Shown here: positions 17,038 to 25,838 of the stretch, piece after piece | How positions within the stretch are numbered: the first letter of the stretch is position 1 | Layout of the letters: every line of letters starts with the position of its first letter | Assembly (NCBI GenBank): GCA_942493325.1 | Contig: OW818689.1 | Location: forward strand, 1,674,001-1,738,000 | Source of the DNA: JAAFHB01 sp942493325 | GTDB lineage: Bacteria > Bacteroidota > Bacteroidia > Bacteroidales > Prolixibacteraceae | Length of the DNA: 64,000 nt | Direction: 5' to 3' | Made by a program: the position numbers and the translations under genes | The notes under the pieces: model-generated | The model's database searches: none | What the model saw: the letters and a program-made list of their open reading frames with translations, nothing else | Told to the model about the DNA's origin: nothing

Positions 17038-17170
17038 TTATGACAATTTTTCAAATTCTGAAATTGTCAATATTTTTGTTTTACCAAAATTCTTTAGTTC
17101 TAATAAATCCTGATCGCCTGTAATCAGATAATTAGCCTTACTATCCTTAGATAATTTTACTTGGCTTCAT
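17038..17170 (-). pseudogene. Internally deleted PIN-domain toxin remnant
   Basis: An ATG at 17170 overlaps the end of the antitoxin gene and encodes MKPSKII before a stop, which looks like the usual start of a PIN toxin. In another frame, from about 17154 down to the TAA at 17038, the sequence encodes LSKDSKANYLITGDQDLL followed by a strand ending in ILTISEFEKLS. This is the C-terminal end of PIN-family toxins, with the acidic GDxDLL motif. The middle of the domain, with most active-site acidic residues, is missing, so the toxin cannot function. The reading-frame change at the junction supports a deletion rather than a natural short gene. Confidence 0.65.
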
Positions 17171-17384
17171 TGGTATATCGTGAAGCTCTTTCATCTTCAA
17201 CTTCCCGGGTAATCTCATCTAAGGATGGTGCCAGTTCCGAATTTGAACGAAGCTTTGACAATACCTCTTTAAACTCCGCTTTGGTATCATATGATTTGCC
17301 AATTGATATTAAATTCAAATCAGCTAAGTCTTTTAAAAGTTTTTTAGCTTTGGGATTTAATATCTCAATACGTAAAGTTTCCAT
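17157..17384 (-). CDS. Antitoxin-like protein of a PIN-type toxin-antitoxin pair
   Basis: The start chosen is 17384 (METLRIEILNPKAKKLL); the longer frame to 17456 adds a non-coding-looking extension and would place the promoter inside the gene. The 75-residue product is small, helical and charged, with the LNPKAKKLLKDLADLNLI segment typical of antitoxins encoded before PIN toxins in Bacteroidota. Such antitoxins neutralise their toxin and bind their own promoter. Its stop overlaps the start of the toxin remnant, the normal arrangement. With the toxin destroyed, it is an orphan antitoxin. The family call comes from sequence pattern and context. Confidence 0.7.
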   Translation of the reverse strand: METLRIEILNPKAKKLLKDLADLNLISIGKSYDTKAEFKEVLSKLRSNSELAPSLDEITREVEDERASRYTNEAK

Positions 17385-17401
17385 AATACACAATTTAATT
17401 T

Positions 17402-17432
17402 CAAAGATAATTAATAATTTCCAATGCTCAAC
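17402..17432 (-). promoter_or_regulatory. Promoter of the antitoxin gene
   Basis: Minus-strand GTTG (17432-17429), 19 bases, then TATCTTTG (17409-17402) matches the Bacteroidota -33 TTTG / -7 TAnnTTTG layout with one mismatch. Predicted transcription begins about 10-12 bases before ATG 17384, which supports that start. Confidence 0.55.
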
Positions 17433-17514
17433 CTTCATTTTTTGGCCTGATATCAAAAGAAAGTGATTGCCAAATTATCTCATCTTCTCAAGATCGCCCT
17501 TTGTCCCCTTCTCA

Positions 17515-17950
17515 ATTTTTTTCTCTTGCGGCGCAAAGAACGGATGATTTTCAATTAAGGAGGTAGTTGCGCCGTACTTTTTACGAGGAAGATCATGTTG
17601 CTACTGAGGTTAGGCCATCGATTTTTCTTTGCGGTCATTGCGTGACATTTTTAAGGATTTAAAATGGAAATAAGGTTCTGTTGGCAATGTTCAAAATTGG
17701 CAAATTTTTCTCACTGACTCCGGGAGCATTATCTTTGGCCCTCCGGGATTACGTGAATTCGTACCAAGTTTAGGTTTTGAATGCATTGGCAAATTGGCAA
17801 ATTTTCTCATCCTCTCATTTCAAACTCTCAGCTCACTTCGCCCTGTCGCCTTGTCGCCCTGTCGCCTTGTTGCCCCCCTCGCCGTTTCGCCTTGTCACCC
17901 CGTCGCCTTTTCTCCCCATCGCCCTATCGCCCCATGCACCATGCCCCATG
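17515..17950. repeat. Intergenic composite repeat: GGCGCA hairpin plus C-rich CGCCYTGT tandem block
   Basis: The 583-base gap 17385-17967 holds no gene beyond the antitoxin promoter. At about 17520-17575 TTGCGGCGCAA and TTGCGCCGTA enclose GGATGATTTTCAATTAA, a module also found at about 63410-63460 and 63835-63890. GGCAAATTGGCAAATTTTC at about 17785 also recurs near the right end. From about 17825 to 17945 imperfect CGCCCTGT/CGCCTTGT units repeat in tandem. Small open frames through this block are artefacts of the repeat. Confidence 0.75.
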
Positions 17951-17967
17951 CCTTGGACGATTAAATA

Positions 17968-18576
17968 TTAGCGCTTTGCCCGCTTCCCCCAGATCATCAG
18001 CATAGCCAGTAACTGGCTTTTATAATTACAGCGTAAACGATCGAGCGTTCTGTAAACCTGTTTTTTAACCGTGTCGGGATTCATGCCTGTTAGCTGACCT
18101 ATTTCGTTGTAGTTCAAACCGGTACTAAATTTAAGGAAGAGCAGTTCACGCTTTTGCGGATCGAGGGTCTGCAGGATACTCTTCAGTTTCTCAGCACGTA
18201 AGCGATCCGATTCGAGATCAAAAATTTCCTGCCCGCTGGTAAACTGAAGATCAAAATCCGTAATCTCGTGTAAAGACAGGATATTTATTTTTTTATTCTC
18301 TTCTATTTTGTGAATGATTGCATTTTTGAGCGATTTGAAGAGGTAAAATTCGATGAATTCAGGCTGAAAAAGATTAGGTTTTAGTCGTTGAAGATCGATA
18401 AAAATGTCCTGAATACAGTCTTTCACCATTTCACGGTCACGGGTAATTTTGGTGCCGTAAGCAAATAACGAATCAATAAAAGTTTCATAGATTTCACTAA
18501 AAGCCAGGCTGTCACCTGTCCGAAACCGGGACCAAATCTCCAGCCAATGAGTTTTATCTTTGATTGCGTTTTTCAA
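17968..18576 (-). CDS. RNA polymerase ECF-type sigma factor
   Basis: The 202-residue protein has the two-domain ECF plan: region 2 at about residues 25-95 (ETFIDSLFAYGTKIT, VKDCIQDIFIDLQ) and region 4 at about 130-185 (LDPQKRELLFLKFSTGLNYNEIGQLTGMNPDTVKKQVYRTLDR, given here in part), the helix-turn-helix that reads the -35 element. In Bacteroidota such factors usually work with a FecR anti-sigma factor and a SusC receptor with an STN domain. No anti-sigma gene is adjacent; the nearest FecR in the window is at 50431. Neighbours are a toxin-antitoxin remnant and a glycoside-hydrolase-like gene, so its regulon is unclear. A TACCTTTG box lies about 46 bases upstream. Confidence 0.92.
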   Translation of the reverse strand: MKNAIKDKTHWLEIWSRFRTGDSLAFSEIYETFIDSLFAYGTKITRDREMVKDCIQDIFIDLQRLKPNLFQPEFIEFYLFKSLKNAIIHKIEENKKINILSLHEITDFDLQFTSGQEIFDLESDRLRAEKLKSILQTLDPQKRELLFLKFSTGLNYNEIGQLTGMNPDTVKKQVYRTLDRLRCNYKSQLLAMLMIWGKRAKR

Positions 18577-18621
18577 TAAGTAAGTTCAGAATAATTCGGG
18601 ATATTGGGCCTGTTGGTGGCA

Positions 18622-18629
18622 CAAAGGTA
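18622..18629 (-). promoter_or_regulatory. Candidate -7 box for the ECF sigma gene
   Basis: Minus-strand TACCTTTG fits TAnnTTTG 46 bases before the start codon; a second match, TAACTTTG, lies at 18657-18664. Neither has a clear TTTG at the -33 spacing. Confidence 0.3.
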
Positions 18630-18679
18630 CTATAAAAGGGGGAGATTACAGGTTGACAAAGTTACTGTTTTGTATATTT

Positions 18680-18770
18680 ACGAGCGAATGGTTGCTGGTT
18701 ACTTGCAACTGGCTGTTGGCTGTTTCGTGTCGGGCGCTGGCTGCCAGTTACCAATAGCTAATTGCAAGAT
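18680..18770. repeat. Degenerate TGGCTGT/TGCCAGTT repeat block
   Basis: The block of imperfect units (GTTGCTGG, AACTGGCTGTTGGCTG, TGGCTGCCAGTTACCA) resembles the array at 6344-6475 with most units in the opposite orientation. It lies between the sigma gene and the frameshifted tail of the GH10-like gene and contains no coding signal. Confidence 0.6.
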
Positions 18771-18780
18771 GCTATGCTAA

Positions 18781-19160
18781 TTAATTAAAAATAACCCTCT
18801 TCCCCCTGATCCGGAATAATTTGGGAAACTGACTTTGGCGCCCATATTCACTGACCGAAACAATTCCGAAGCGCACCTTTGCTGGGTTGAAATCCGATTT
18901 ACGCGAGATCAATACCTGTTTGTCTACGGTCGTTTTAAAAACTGTCTTCACCGTATCGCCACCTTTTATGGGTTCGAAAATAATCACCGAAAACTTTAAC
19001 CCCTTGTCATGTATAGAGGGTGATGTTTTCCACGAAATTTCCCATCCATCACGTGATTTGATCACGCTGAATTGTTCCGGAACGGGCATTTCTGCATCAG
19101 TTAATGTGCTGTTTGTTGAATCAATCCTGTTAGGAATAGCGGTTTTATCTGCGATTATCT
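18781..19160 (-). pseudogene. Out-of-frame C-terminal domain of the adjacent GH10-like protein
   Basis: A 102-residue frame (from ATG 19089) and its open extension up to about 19160 encode a beta-rich, fibronectin-III-like domain (WEISWKTSPS, VRFGIVSVSEYGRQS). It lies directly downstream of the hydrolase gene on the same strand but in a different frame, and reads smoothly back to the hydrolase stop (KIIADKTAIPNRIDST). The hydrolase frame ends early at SRR-stop in the same place. The simplest reading is a one-base loss (or two-base gain) at about 19157-19170 that separated a C-terminal accessory domain. An independent small gene starting at 19089 is the alternative. Confidence 0.6.
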
Positions 19161-20447
19161 TCTGCTCGGAGCAGGTTCGGGAAGCCTTTGAGGCAAAACT
19201 TCAGGGATCATAACGGATCTTGCATTATGCGGAGTAGCCACCTTTGTCGGTAATAGATTGCTGTAAAGTTCACTAAGTATTACTTCAGAGAGCTTGACAA
19301 GATGAGAAGCACTGTAAAGAGCAAATCCTCCGACATTATCGAATCTGCGTAAAATGCTGATTTGTTCGCTGATCTCGGCAGGATTGGTGAAAAAGTCAGT
19401 TGCCGATCCTGTCGATTTGTACAATGCCTGGCCAAGGTATAATGGTTTTCCGAAACTATGGTCATTCCACCATTTAGCCAATTCGGTAAAATCACCAAAC
19501 CTGTTCCCCTGTTCCCAGTATAATTGGGGAATAATGTAGTCAATCCAGTCGTTGGCAAGCCATTTATAAACATCGGCATACAGGTGGTCATACGAAGTAG
19601 TACCTTTCACTCCGGGAGAACCGTGAGGATCATCGCTTTTGTTTCTCCATACACCGAAAGGACTGATTCCCAGTTTCACAGCGGGCTTTACCGATTTGAT
19701 ACTGTCGTGGAGGGCAAGTATAAACTTATTGATATTTTCACGTCGCCAGTCGCCTAACCTTTTGGGATAAAATTCCTTGCCATATTGACTAAATGTTATT
19801 TGATCAGGGTATTTTTTCCCTCTTACAGGATAAGGATAAAAATAATCATCAAAATGGATGGCATCAACATCGTATTTGCGAACTACCTCCATAATTACTT
19901 TTACAATATGATTTCTCACCTTCGGGATGCCCGGATCGAGAAATAGTTTATTGTCAAACTGATGGATGTATTGAGGATTTTTGGCAGCAAAGCTTCGGGG
20001 ATCAAGCGGATAGAACCCGTTATTTCTCACCCTGAACGGGTTAAACCAGGCGTGTAATTCCATCCCTTTCGAATGGCAAAGTTCAATCGCATAAGCGAGG
20101 GGATCGAATAAGGGTGTGGGAGCACGACCCTGTTTCCCGGTCAGGAAATACGACCATGGTTCTATTTCTGATTGGTAAAAGGCGTCGGAGGCAGGTCGTA
20201 TCTGGAAAATTACTGCATTTAAATTGAGCCGGTCGATGCGCTCAATGAGTTCCCTGAATTCCCTTTTTTGCACTTCCACAGGGAGACCAGGTGCCGAAGG
20301 CCAGTCAATATTATTTACAGTGGCAATCCATACCCCCCGAAACTCTTTTCGCGGAAGATTTTCCGCCCGGAGAAAACTTGCTGTTAAAATCTGCATAACG
20401 ACCAGTAAAATACAGAGTTGACGTCGTACTCTCCCCGGGATAATCAC
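19155..20447 (-). CDS. Secreted GH10-like glycosyl hydrolase (DUF187 / YngK type), frameshifted at its end
   Basis: After a signal sequence (RRQLCILLVVMQILTASF) comes the DUF187/GHL10 domain: KEFRGVWIATVNNIDWPS at its start, NAVIFQIRPASDAFY, ELHAWFNPFR, then DAIHFDDYFYPYP with the likely catalytic acidic pair, LGISPFGVW and WIDYIIPQLYWEQG. These enzymes form TIM barrels proposed to cut glycans or cell-wall sugars; few are characterised. The GTG at 20447 is preferred because the signal peptide then sits at the N-terminus. An ATG at 20618 would add 57 residues of unusual composition. The frame stops at 19155 just where an FN3-like tail continues in another frame, so the intact ancestor was probably about 550 residues. 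Confidence 0.8.
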   Translation of the reverse strand: MIIPGRVRRQLCILLVVMQILTASFLRAENLPRKEFRGVWIATVNNIDWPSAPGLPVEVQKREFRELIERIDRLNLNAVIFQIRPASDAFYQSEIEPWSYFLTGKQGRAPTPLFDPLAYAIELCHSKGMELHAWFNPFRVRNNGFYPLDPRSFAAKNPQYIHQFDNKLFLDPGIPKVRNHIVKVIMEVVRKYDVDAIHFDDYFYPYPVRGKKYPDQITFSQYGKEFYPKRLGDWRRENINKFILALHDSIKSVKPAVKLGISPFGVWRNKSDDPHGSPGVKGTTSYDHLYADVYKWLANDWIDYIIPQLYWEQGNRFGDFTELAKWWNDHSFGKPLYLGQALYKSTGSATDFFTNPAEISEQISILRRFDNVGGFALYSASHLVKLSEVILSELYSNLLPTKVATPHNARSVMIPEVLPQRLPEPAPSRR

Positions 20448-20752
20448 TTCTGAAATCCGGCCAGGAGCGCGGTGATTCACCAGGTGATTATAAACGGTAT
20501 GATCAAATAAATTGTTATTCTCTGTATGCACGGCCTGAAATAAAAAAGCGTTTAAAATTGAGTTCTTACCCGGGGCAAAGTTAACATCCTGACGGCATAA
20601 TTCAACATTGCAGCCCATTTACCGGTTTGCTCAATTCATACAGAAAAAATAATTCTACATTAAAAATATTATCTCTTTGTTCCTTTGGTCGAATAAGTCA
20701 TCATTATTTTTCTGCCGATAAAAACAGATCAACGATCCAATGCCCCTTTTTT

Positions 20753-22738
20753 TCACGGATAATACTTTACGAATGCTTCCATGGCTTCATATTCGGCCAT
20801 TCCTAATTCGTCGTATAATTTGGCGGTGCTGCGGTTACGGAATTCGGCCCGTTCCCAGAATTCACGTTCATCCTCACCCATAAACATGGCTCCTTCTTTT
20901 TGCGATTGATGTCGCAGGATCGCTTCCCTTTTCCTGGAAAGTTCGATAGGACTGATTGGAACAGCCATCTCTATCTCGTCGGCCTCCCATTCTGCCCAGG
21001 CACCACGATAGAGCCAAACCCAGCAGTTTTTCATCCACGCTTCATTTTTCACTTGCTCGAGTGCAATAAGGATGGCATCGAGGCAGACACGATGCGTCCC
21101 GTGAGGATCTGCCAGATCGCCTGCGGCAAATATCTGGTGAGGTTTTACTTCTTGAAGCAGATCCAGGATAATATTAACATCTGCTTCTCCTACCGGGGAT
21201 TTTAACCGCATACCTGTTTCGTAGAAAGGCAGATCGAGGAAATGCATGTTCTCGTCACGGATTCCGAAATAACGTAAGGCAGACCTGGCTTCCATTCTGC
21301 GGATCAGGCTCTTGACCTTCTTAAGATCGGGAATATCGATCATATTCTCCTTTTTGTTCCCGATAAAGGAGAGAACCTTTAATTGCTGTTCTTCGGCTTT
21401 ATCGTTGTTGCTATCGTAGTAATTGATGTATTCGTGGTGAAAATCAAGGAACCGGGTTACATATTCATCCGAGACTGCAAAATTTCCGGAAGTCTGGTAG
21501 GCTACATGGACCTCGTGACCCTGTTCCACAAGACGAAGTAAAGTGCCCCCCATCGAGATGACATCATCATCGGGGTGTGGACTAAAAATGACGACCCGTT
21601 TTTGAGCAGGTTCTGCCCGCTCCGGTCTGAATGTATCCTCAACACCGGGTTTTCCACCCGGCCAGCCCGTTATCGTATGTTGAAGGTCATTGAATACCTT
21701 GATATTAATTTTATACTGGGCACCTGCTGTAGCCAAAAGGTCGCTAAGCCCGTTATCGTTATAATCTTTTCCTGTGAGTTTTAAAATCGGCTTTTTTGTT
21801 TGCGCGCTCAGCCATAATACAGCTTTGCGGACCAGGCGGTCGTCTGTCCAGTCAAGACTATCCAGGAGCCATGGAGTCCTGATCCTGATCAACTGTGAAG
21901 AGGCGCTGCTGTCGAGAATAATCCTGGCGTTGTTATGCAACTGTATAAAGGATGCGGGAACATGACTGTCGGGATCTTCTTCAACCGCTTTCTGAATCAC
22001 TTTGGCCTTATACTCACCAAAGGCCGTTAATATGATCTTCCGGGCACTTAATATGGTGTCGATTCCCATGGTGATTGCCCTGCGGGGTACATTTACGAAG
22101 CCCTGGAACTGGTTGGCTTCCTCCTGTCGGGTTACCGGATCAAGGGTGATGATCCGGGTCTTGGTATTCCGGCCTGAACCGGGTTCGTTGAAACCGATAT
22201 GTCCTGTTCTGCCGATACCCAGCAACATCAGGTCAATGCCCCCGGCCTCAACAATTTTTTTCTCATAATCGCGGCAATAATCATGCACTGTTTCCAGGAT
22301 GATTGTCCCGTCGGGGATATGAATATTTTCAGGAAGAATATCGATATGATTAAACAGGTGGATGCGCATGTACTGGTGGTAACTCTGCAACGAATGCGAT
22401 GAAATCGGATAATATTCATCGAGATTGAATGTAATCACATTTTTAAAGCTCAATCCCTCCTCCCTGTGAAGACGTACCAGTTCAGCGTAAATGCCAATTT
22501 GTGTCGAGCCTGTGGGAAGACCAAGTACACAATTCTCCCCCTTTGCCTGCTTTTCCCTTATCAGTTCCGCGATCTGAGAGGCTACAGCAACCGATGCCTC
22601 TGAACTTTCAGAAAAAATGTAGGTGGGAATTTTTTCGTATTTTGTCAACATATCCCTGTGAGTGAGATTTGTAGGAAGATAGGACAGGTAGTTGTCGAAG
22701 GTAGGATTTACACTTTGTAATTTGACTGAAAGGTCCAT
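20753..22738 (-). CDS. nagB: Glucosamine-6-phosphate deaminase-like protein fused to a PIG-L deacetylase domain
   Basis: The N-terminal ~300 residues are a NagB/6-phosphogluconolactonase-fold deaminase: GLPTGSTQIGIY for phosphate binding, VITFNLDEYYPI with the catalytic Asp, and GIGRTGHIGFNEPGS. NagB converts glucosamine 6-phosphate to fructose 6-phosphate and ammonia. A linker leads to a C-terminal PIG-L (LmbE) domain from about residue 385 with the zinc motif HPDDDVISMGG and a later HGTHR-type histidine, which in relatives removes N-acetyl groups from GlcNAc derivatives. The 661-residue fusion occurs in other Bacteroidota, so it is not a recent join. It would couple deacetylation and deamination of amino sugars, perhaps from glycans cut by neighbouring enzymes. 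The protein is cytosolic. Confidence 0.9.
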   Translation of the reverse strand: MDLSVKLQSVNPTFDNYLSYLPTNLTHRDMLTKYEKIPTYIFSESSEASVAVASQIAELIREKQAKGENCVLGLPTGSTQIGIYAELVRLHREEGLSFKNVITFNLDEYYPISSHSLQSYHQYMRIHLFNHIDILPENIHIPDGTIILETVHDYCRDYEKKIVEAGGIDLMLLGIGRTGHIGFNEPGSGRNTKTRIITLDPVTRQEEANQFQGFVNVPRRAITMGIDTILSARKIILTAFGEYKAKVIQKAVEEDPDSHVPASFIQLHNNARIILDSSASSQLIRIRTPWLLDSLDWTDDRLVRKAVLWLSAQTKKPILKLTGKDYNDNGLSDLLATAGAQYKINIKVFNDLQHTITGWPGGKPGVEDTFRPERAEPAQKRVVIFSPHPDDDVISMGGTLLRLVEQGHEVHVAYQTSGNFAVSDEYVTRFLDFHHEYINYYDSNNDKAEEQQLKVLSFIGNKKENMIDIPDLKKVKSLIRRMEARSALRYFGIRDENMHFLDLPFYETGMRLKSPVGEADVNIILDLLQEVKPHQIFAAGDLADPHGTHRVCLDAILIALEQVKNEAWMKNCWVWLYRGAWAEWEADEIEMAVPISPIELSRKREAILRHQSQKEGAMFMGEDEREFWERAEFRNRSTAKLYDELGMAEYEAMEAFVKYYP

Positions 22739-22878
22739 AATAGATCGGATTAATATTAAACCTTATGTTTGTAAATATATTTGTTTACTCTGCGAAACTA
22801 ATAAAATATTTTTAATTAGAATCAGTCAAGGTGATCAAACCATTTCAAATACTCTACTTTACGATTATAATTATCTTA

Positions 22879-23508
22879 TTAGTTAAACTCGCCAGCCTTA
22901 TATCTTCGGATGATATGCTCGATCATTGCATCATCCTCGGGATCGTAATCGACATTCAGATTAGCACCAAACATCAAAGCCGCTGATTGCCAGAATATTG
23001 CATTTAGTCCTCCCCGATAAGATTTTATAAGCTCATAAGGCGACCGGCCGGTTTCGCGGTGAATAAGTTTAAGCAGTAATCTGCCTTGTTTGAGATTCAG
23101 TGTCTTAAGTGAATCAATGTATGTCTTGTAAACATAATCCTGATACCATTTGATATACTTTTTTCTTTTGGACTTATCGGTGTAGATACTATCGAGTTCT
23201 TCATTGACAAGGTTCATCTCGCTTCCCACGATCAGTGCAAGAGGGTATGTTTTCAATACATCTTTCTCAAGCAAAGTATACTTTTTTTCCTGTCTCTTAT
23301 TTTTGAAAGTATAAGGGCGGATGATCTCGATTGTGCCCAGGTTGACATGAAGAATACTGTCGTGCGGGGGGAAGATAAAACCCCTGAAAACTGTGTCTGC
23401 CCTGGCGGCTTCCCTTTTCTTTTGTAATTCAAGCCGTTTATTTTGTGCACTGAGTGAAAATTGTGCAATAATCAGGAACAGAAAAATATGTAGTATAACT
23501 TTTATCAT
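22879..23508 (-). CDS. DUF4294-domain exported protein
   Basis: The start is set at 23508 (MIKVILHIFLFLIIAQF) rather than the frame's first ATG at 23529, because a TAACTTTG -7 box at 23527-23534 overlaps the latter. The 209-residue product has a signal peptide (cleavage near LSAQ), then a charged region and the DUF4294 domain, a Bacteroidota-specific family of unknown function. Helical segments rich in Tyr and Lys (KKYIKWYQDYVYKTYIDSL) and an HRETGRSPYELIKSYRGG stretch fit the family. It stands alone between the NagB fusion and the C69 peptidase. The periplasmic location is inferred from the signal peptide. Confidence 0.8.
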   Translation of the reverse strand: MIKVILHIFLFLIIAQFSLSAQNKRLELQKKREAARADTVFRGFIFPPHDSILHVNLGTIEIIRPYTFKNKRQEKKYTLLEKDVLKTYPLALIVGSEMNLVNEELDSIYTDKSKRKKYIKWYQDYVYKTYIDSLKTLNLKQGRLLLKLIHRETGRSPYELIKSYRGGLNAIFWQSAALMFGANLNVDYDPEDDAMIEHIIRRYKAGEFN

Positions 23509-23526
23509 TTTGAACTTTCTATTCCA

Positions 23527-23534
23527 CAAAGTTA
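23527..23534 (-). promoter_or_regulatory. -7 promoter box of the DUF4294 gene
   Basis: Minus-strand TAACTTTG fits TAnnTTTG and predicts a transcript start about 12 bases before ATG 23508, which decides between the two possible starts. The -33 element is not clear. Confidence 0.4.
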
Positions 23535-23804
23535 ATACATTTTACCCGTTGGGAAATGAATGCTTTCTGCAATTGGTGGTTTAAGTCATTGCATCGGATA
23601 TTGTGTTTATATCAATTTTCCAATCGGGTTTCCGGTGAAGCAGACATTCGATGTTTCCATGTACAGAGCGATGCTTCAGCAATTGACTGTTTCCCGAATG
23701 ATTTCATTAAATTTGTCCGACGTGAATAACTTGAACCAGTATTGTTTGGTTTGGTTAAACTTCATTCTAAAGCCGGAAGGTCAATTGTATTAATTTGAAT
23801 TGTT

Positions 23805-25544
23805 ATGAAGAACCGAATTTTATTATTCAGCCTGTTGATAATGGCTGGAACCCGCGTTCCGGGAGTATTTGCCTGTACCAATTTTATCATTACCAAAGGA
23901 GCAAGCTTTGATCATTCCGTGATGATCACTTATGCTGCCGATTCGCATACCCGTTACGGGGCCATTGCCTTTTATCCTTCTGCTGATCATAAACCCGGCG
24001 ACCTATGCGAAGTTTACCATTATGAAAACGGAAAATTCCTGGGTACCATTCCTGAAGTGTCACATACTTATTCAGTGGTTCAGTTTATGAATGAATTCCA
24101 GGTGGCCGTCGGTGAAACAACTTTCGGCGGGCTCGACTCACTGGCAGTCCAGCCGGGTGCAATACCCGATTACGGTTCATTGATGAAAATCGGCCTTCAG
24201 CGTTCGAAAACAGCCCGTGAAATGATTAAAATGATGACGGACCTGGTTGAGCAATATGGATATGCCTCGGGTGGTGAGTCGTTTTCGATTTCAGATGCCC
24301 GCGAAGCCTGGATCATGGAAATGATCGGAAAGGGGAAATACGGGAAAGGAGCAGTCTGGGTTGCACGCCTGGTGCCGGAGGGTTACGTGAGCGGGCATGC
24401 CAACCAGGCCAGGATCACCACCTTCCCTTTTCAAAAAAGCAACAACTGGAACGATTCCGGGCAAACAGTCTATCATTCACCTGATGTCATAAGTTTTGCA
24501 AAAAAATACGGCTTCTATAAAGGAACTGATGTATCGTTCAGTTTTTCTGATGTTTATAATCCCTTAAATTTTGGAAGCGCCCGTTTTTGCGACGCCCGGG
24601 TATGGTCGTTTTTCAGAAGTATTAACCGGGAAATCCGCGATAATCCTGATTACACAAGTTATGCGCAGGGACAGTTTACGCGGAATCGCACATTTAAGGA
24701 TAATACGCAAAATCCGAATGATTTTGTTTCTAACCGACTACCCTTATGGGTTAAACCTGATTCGCCGGTTACTTTGCAGCAGGTTATGGCGGCTATGCGC
24801 GATCATTATGAGGATACACCCCTCGATATGCGCAATGATCCGGGAGCAGGCCCTTACAAAGCGCCTTACCGCTGGCGGCCGATGGAATTTGAAGTCGACA
24901 GTGTGCTGTATCTTTGCGAGCGGGCGACTGCCACCCAGCAAACCGGTTACAGTTTCGTGGCTCAGTCGCGCGGCTGGCAACCCGATCCCATAGGAGGTAT
25001 TTTTTGGTTTGGCGTTGATGATGCCGATGGATGCGTTTATGCTCCCATGTATTGTGGCATTAAGAAAATCCCGTTAAGTTATGAAACGGGAAATGGATCC
25101 ATGATTTCATGGTCCGAAACATCAGCATACTGGACTTTTAGCCAGGTTAACCATTGGGCCTATAGCCGTTACAACCTGATTCATCCCGAAATTGAAGCCT
25201 ATCAGCACCAACTGGAACAACAATTTATAACTGAAGTTAAAGCAACCGACACGCAGGCGTCGGAACTTTACAAACAGAACCCCGCTTCTGCACGCGATTA
25301 CCTCACAGGATACTCGGTGTTCACAGGAAATAAACTTGTGAGCGACTGGAAATTGTTTTACCAGTTCCTGTTTATGAAATATATTGATGGAAATGTGAAA
25401 TATACTGAAGGATTTAAGTTATTGGACAATGGTAACGGCAAAAATATATCGGGAAAGCCTTTACAACCTGGTTATGGTAAAGAGTGGGAACGAATTATGA
25501 TACAAGGAACGGGAGACAGGTTAAAGGTCCCGAAAACCAATTAA
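23805..25544 (+). CDS. Secreted C69-family dipeptidase
   Basis: The 579-residue protein belongs to the C69 (PepD-like, Ntn-hydrolase) family. A signal peptide ends right before Cys24 (VFACTNFIITKG), so signal removal would expose Cys as the N-terminal nucleophile, as in this family. Supporting motifs are MITYAADSHTRYG, QVAVGETTFGG, and SDAREAWIMEMIGKG. The enzyme cleaves dipeptides, probably in the periplasm. It is flanked by ~260-base gaps on each side and appears to be a single-gene unit. It has no evident link with the nearby glycan genes. Confidence 0.9.
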   Translation: MKNRILLFSLLIMAGTRVPGVFACTNFIITKGASFDHSVMITYAADSHTRYGAIAFYPSADHKPGDLCEVYHYENGKFLGTIPEVSHTYSVVQFMNEFQVAVGETTFGGLDSLAVQPGAIPDYGSLMKIGLQRSKTAREMIKMMTDLVEQYGYASGGESFSISDAREAWIMEMIGKGKYGKGAVWVARLVPEGYVSGHANQARITTFPFQKSNNWNDSGQTVYHSPDVISFAKKYGFYKGTDVSFSFSDVYNPLNFGSARFCDARVWSFFRSINREIRDNPDYTSYAQGQFTRNRTFKDNTQNPNDFVSNRLPLWVKPDSPVTLQQVMAAMRDHYEDTPLDMRNDPGAGPYKAPYRWRPMEFEVDSVLYLCERATATQQTGYSFVAQSRGWQPDPIGGIFWFGVDDADGCVYAPMYCGIKKIPLSYETGNGSMISWSETSAYWTFSQVNHWAYSRYNLIHPEIEAYQHQLEQQFITEVKATDTQASELYKQNPASARDYLTGYSVFTGNKLVSDWKLFYQFLFMKYIDGNVKYTEGFKLLDNGNGKNISGKPLQPGYGKEWERIMIQGTGDRLKVPKTN

Positions 25545-25838
25545 ATTCAGTTTTTGAATAATTATAAATTTTATCAGAATTTGCACAATCACTGTTGATG
25601 CATGTCGAAAACTTTCTGTAATGTTGTTGTTCCGGCGTAATAAATTGTTAAAATGCAATAAATTCTATTGGTTTGATATAGCTTAAAGTGTCAAATAACC
25701 TCAACATTTTCAAGGGTGTACGCTGTCTCTAAATTTTATTTGTTAAGATTTTTCATTTTAAACGAGAAAATTTCCAGTTCATCGTGGATTTTGTTTAATT
25801 TTAATCCGGGAAATGATCTTGCTAAATTTTGTAATCTT

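Noticed and set aside
17777..18005. Small open frames through the C-rich block
   Set aside because: They only translate the CGCCYTGT tandem repeat into Ser/Pro/Leu-rich peptides and overlap the sigma factor gene end.
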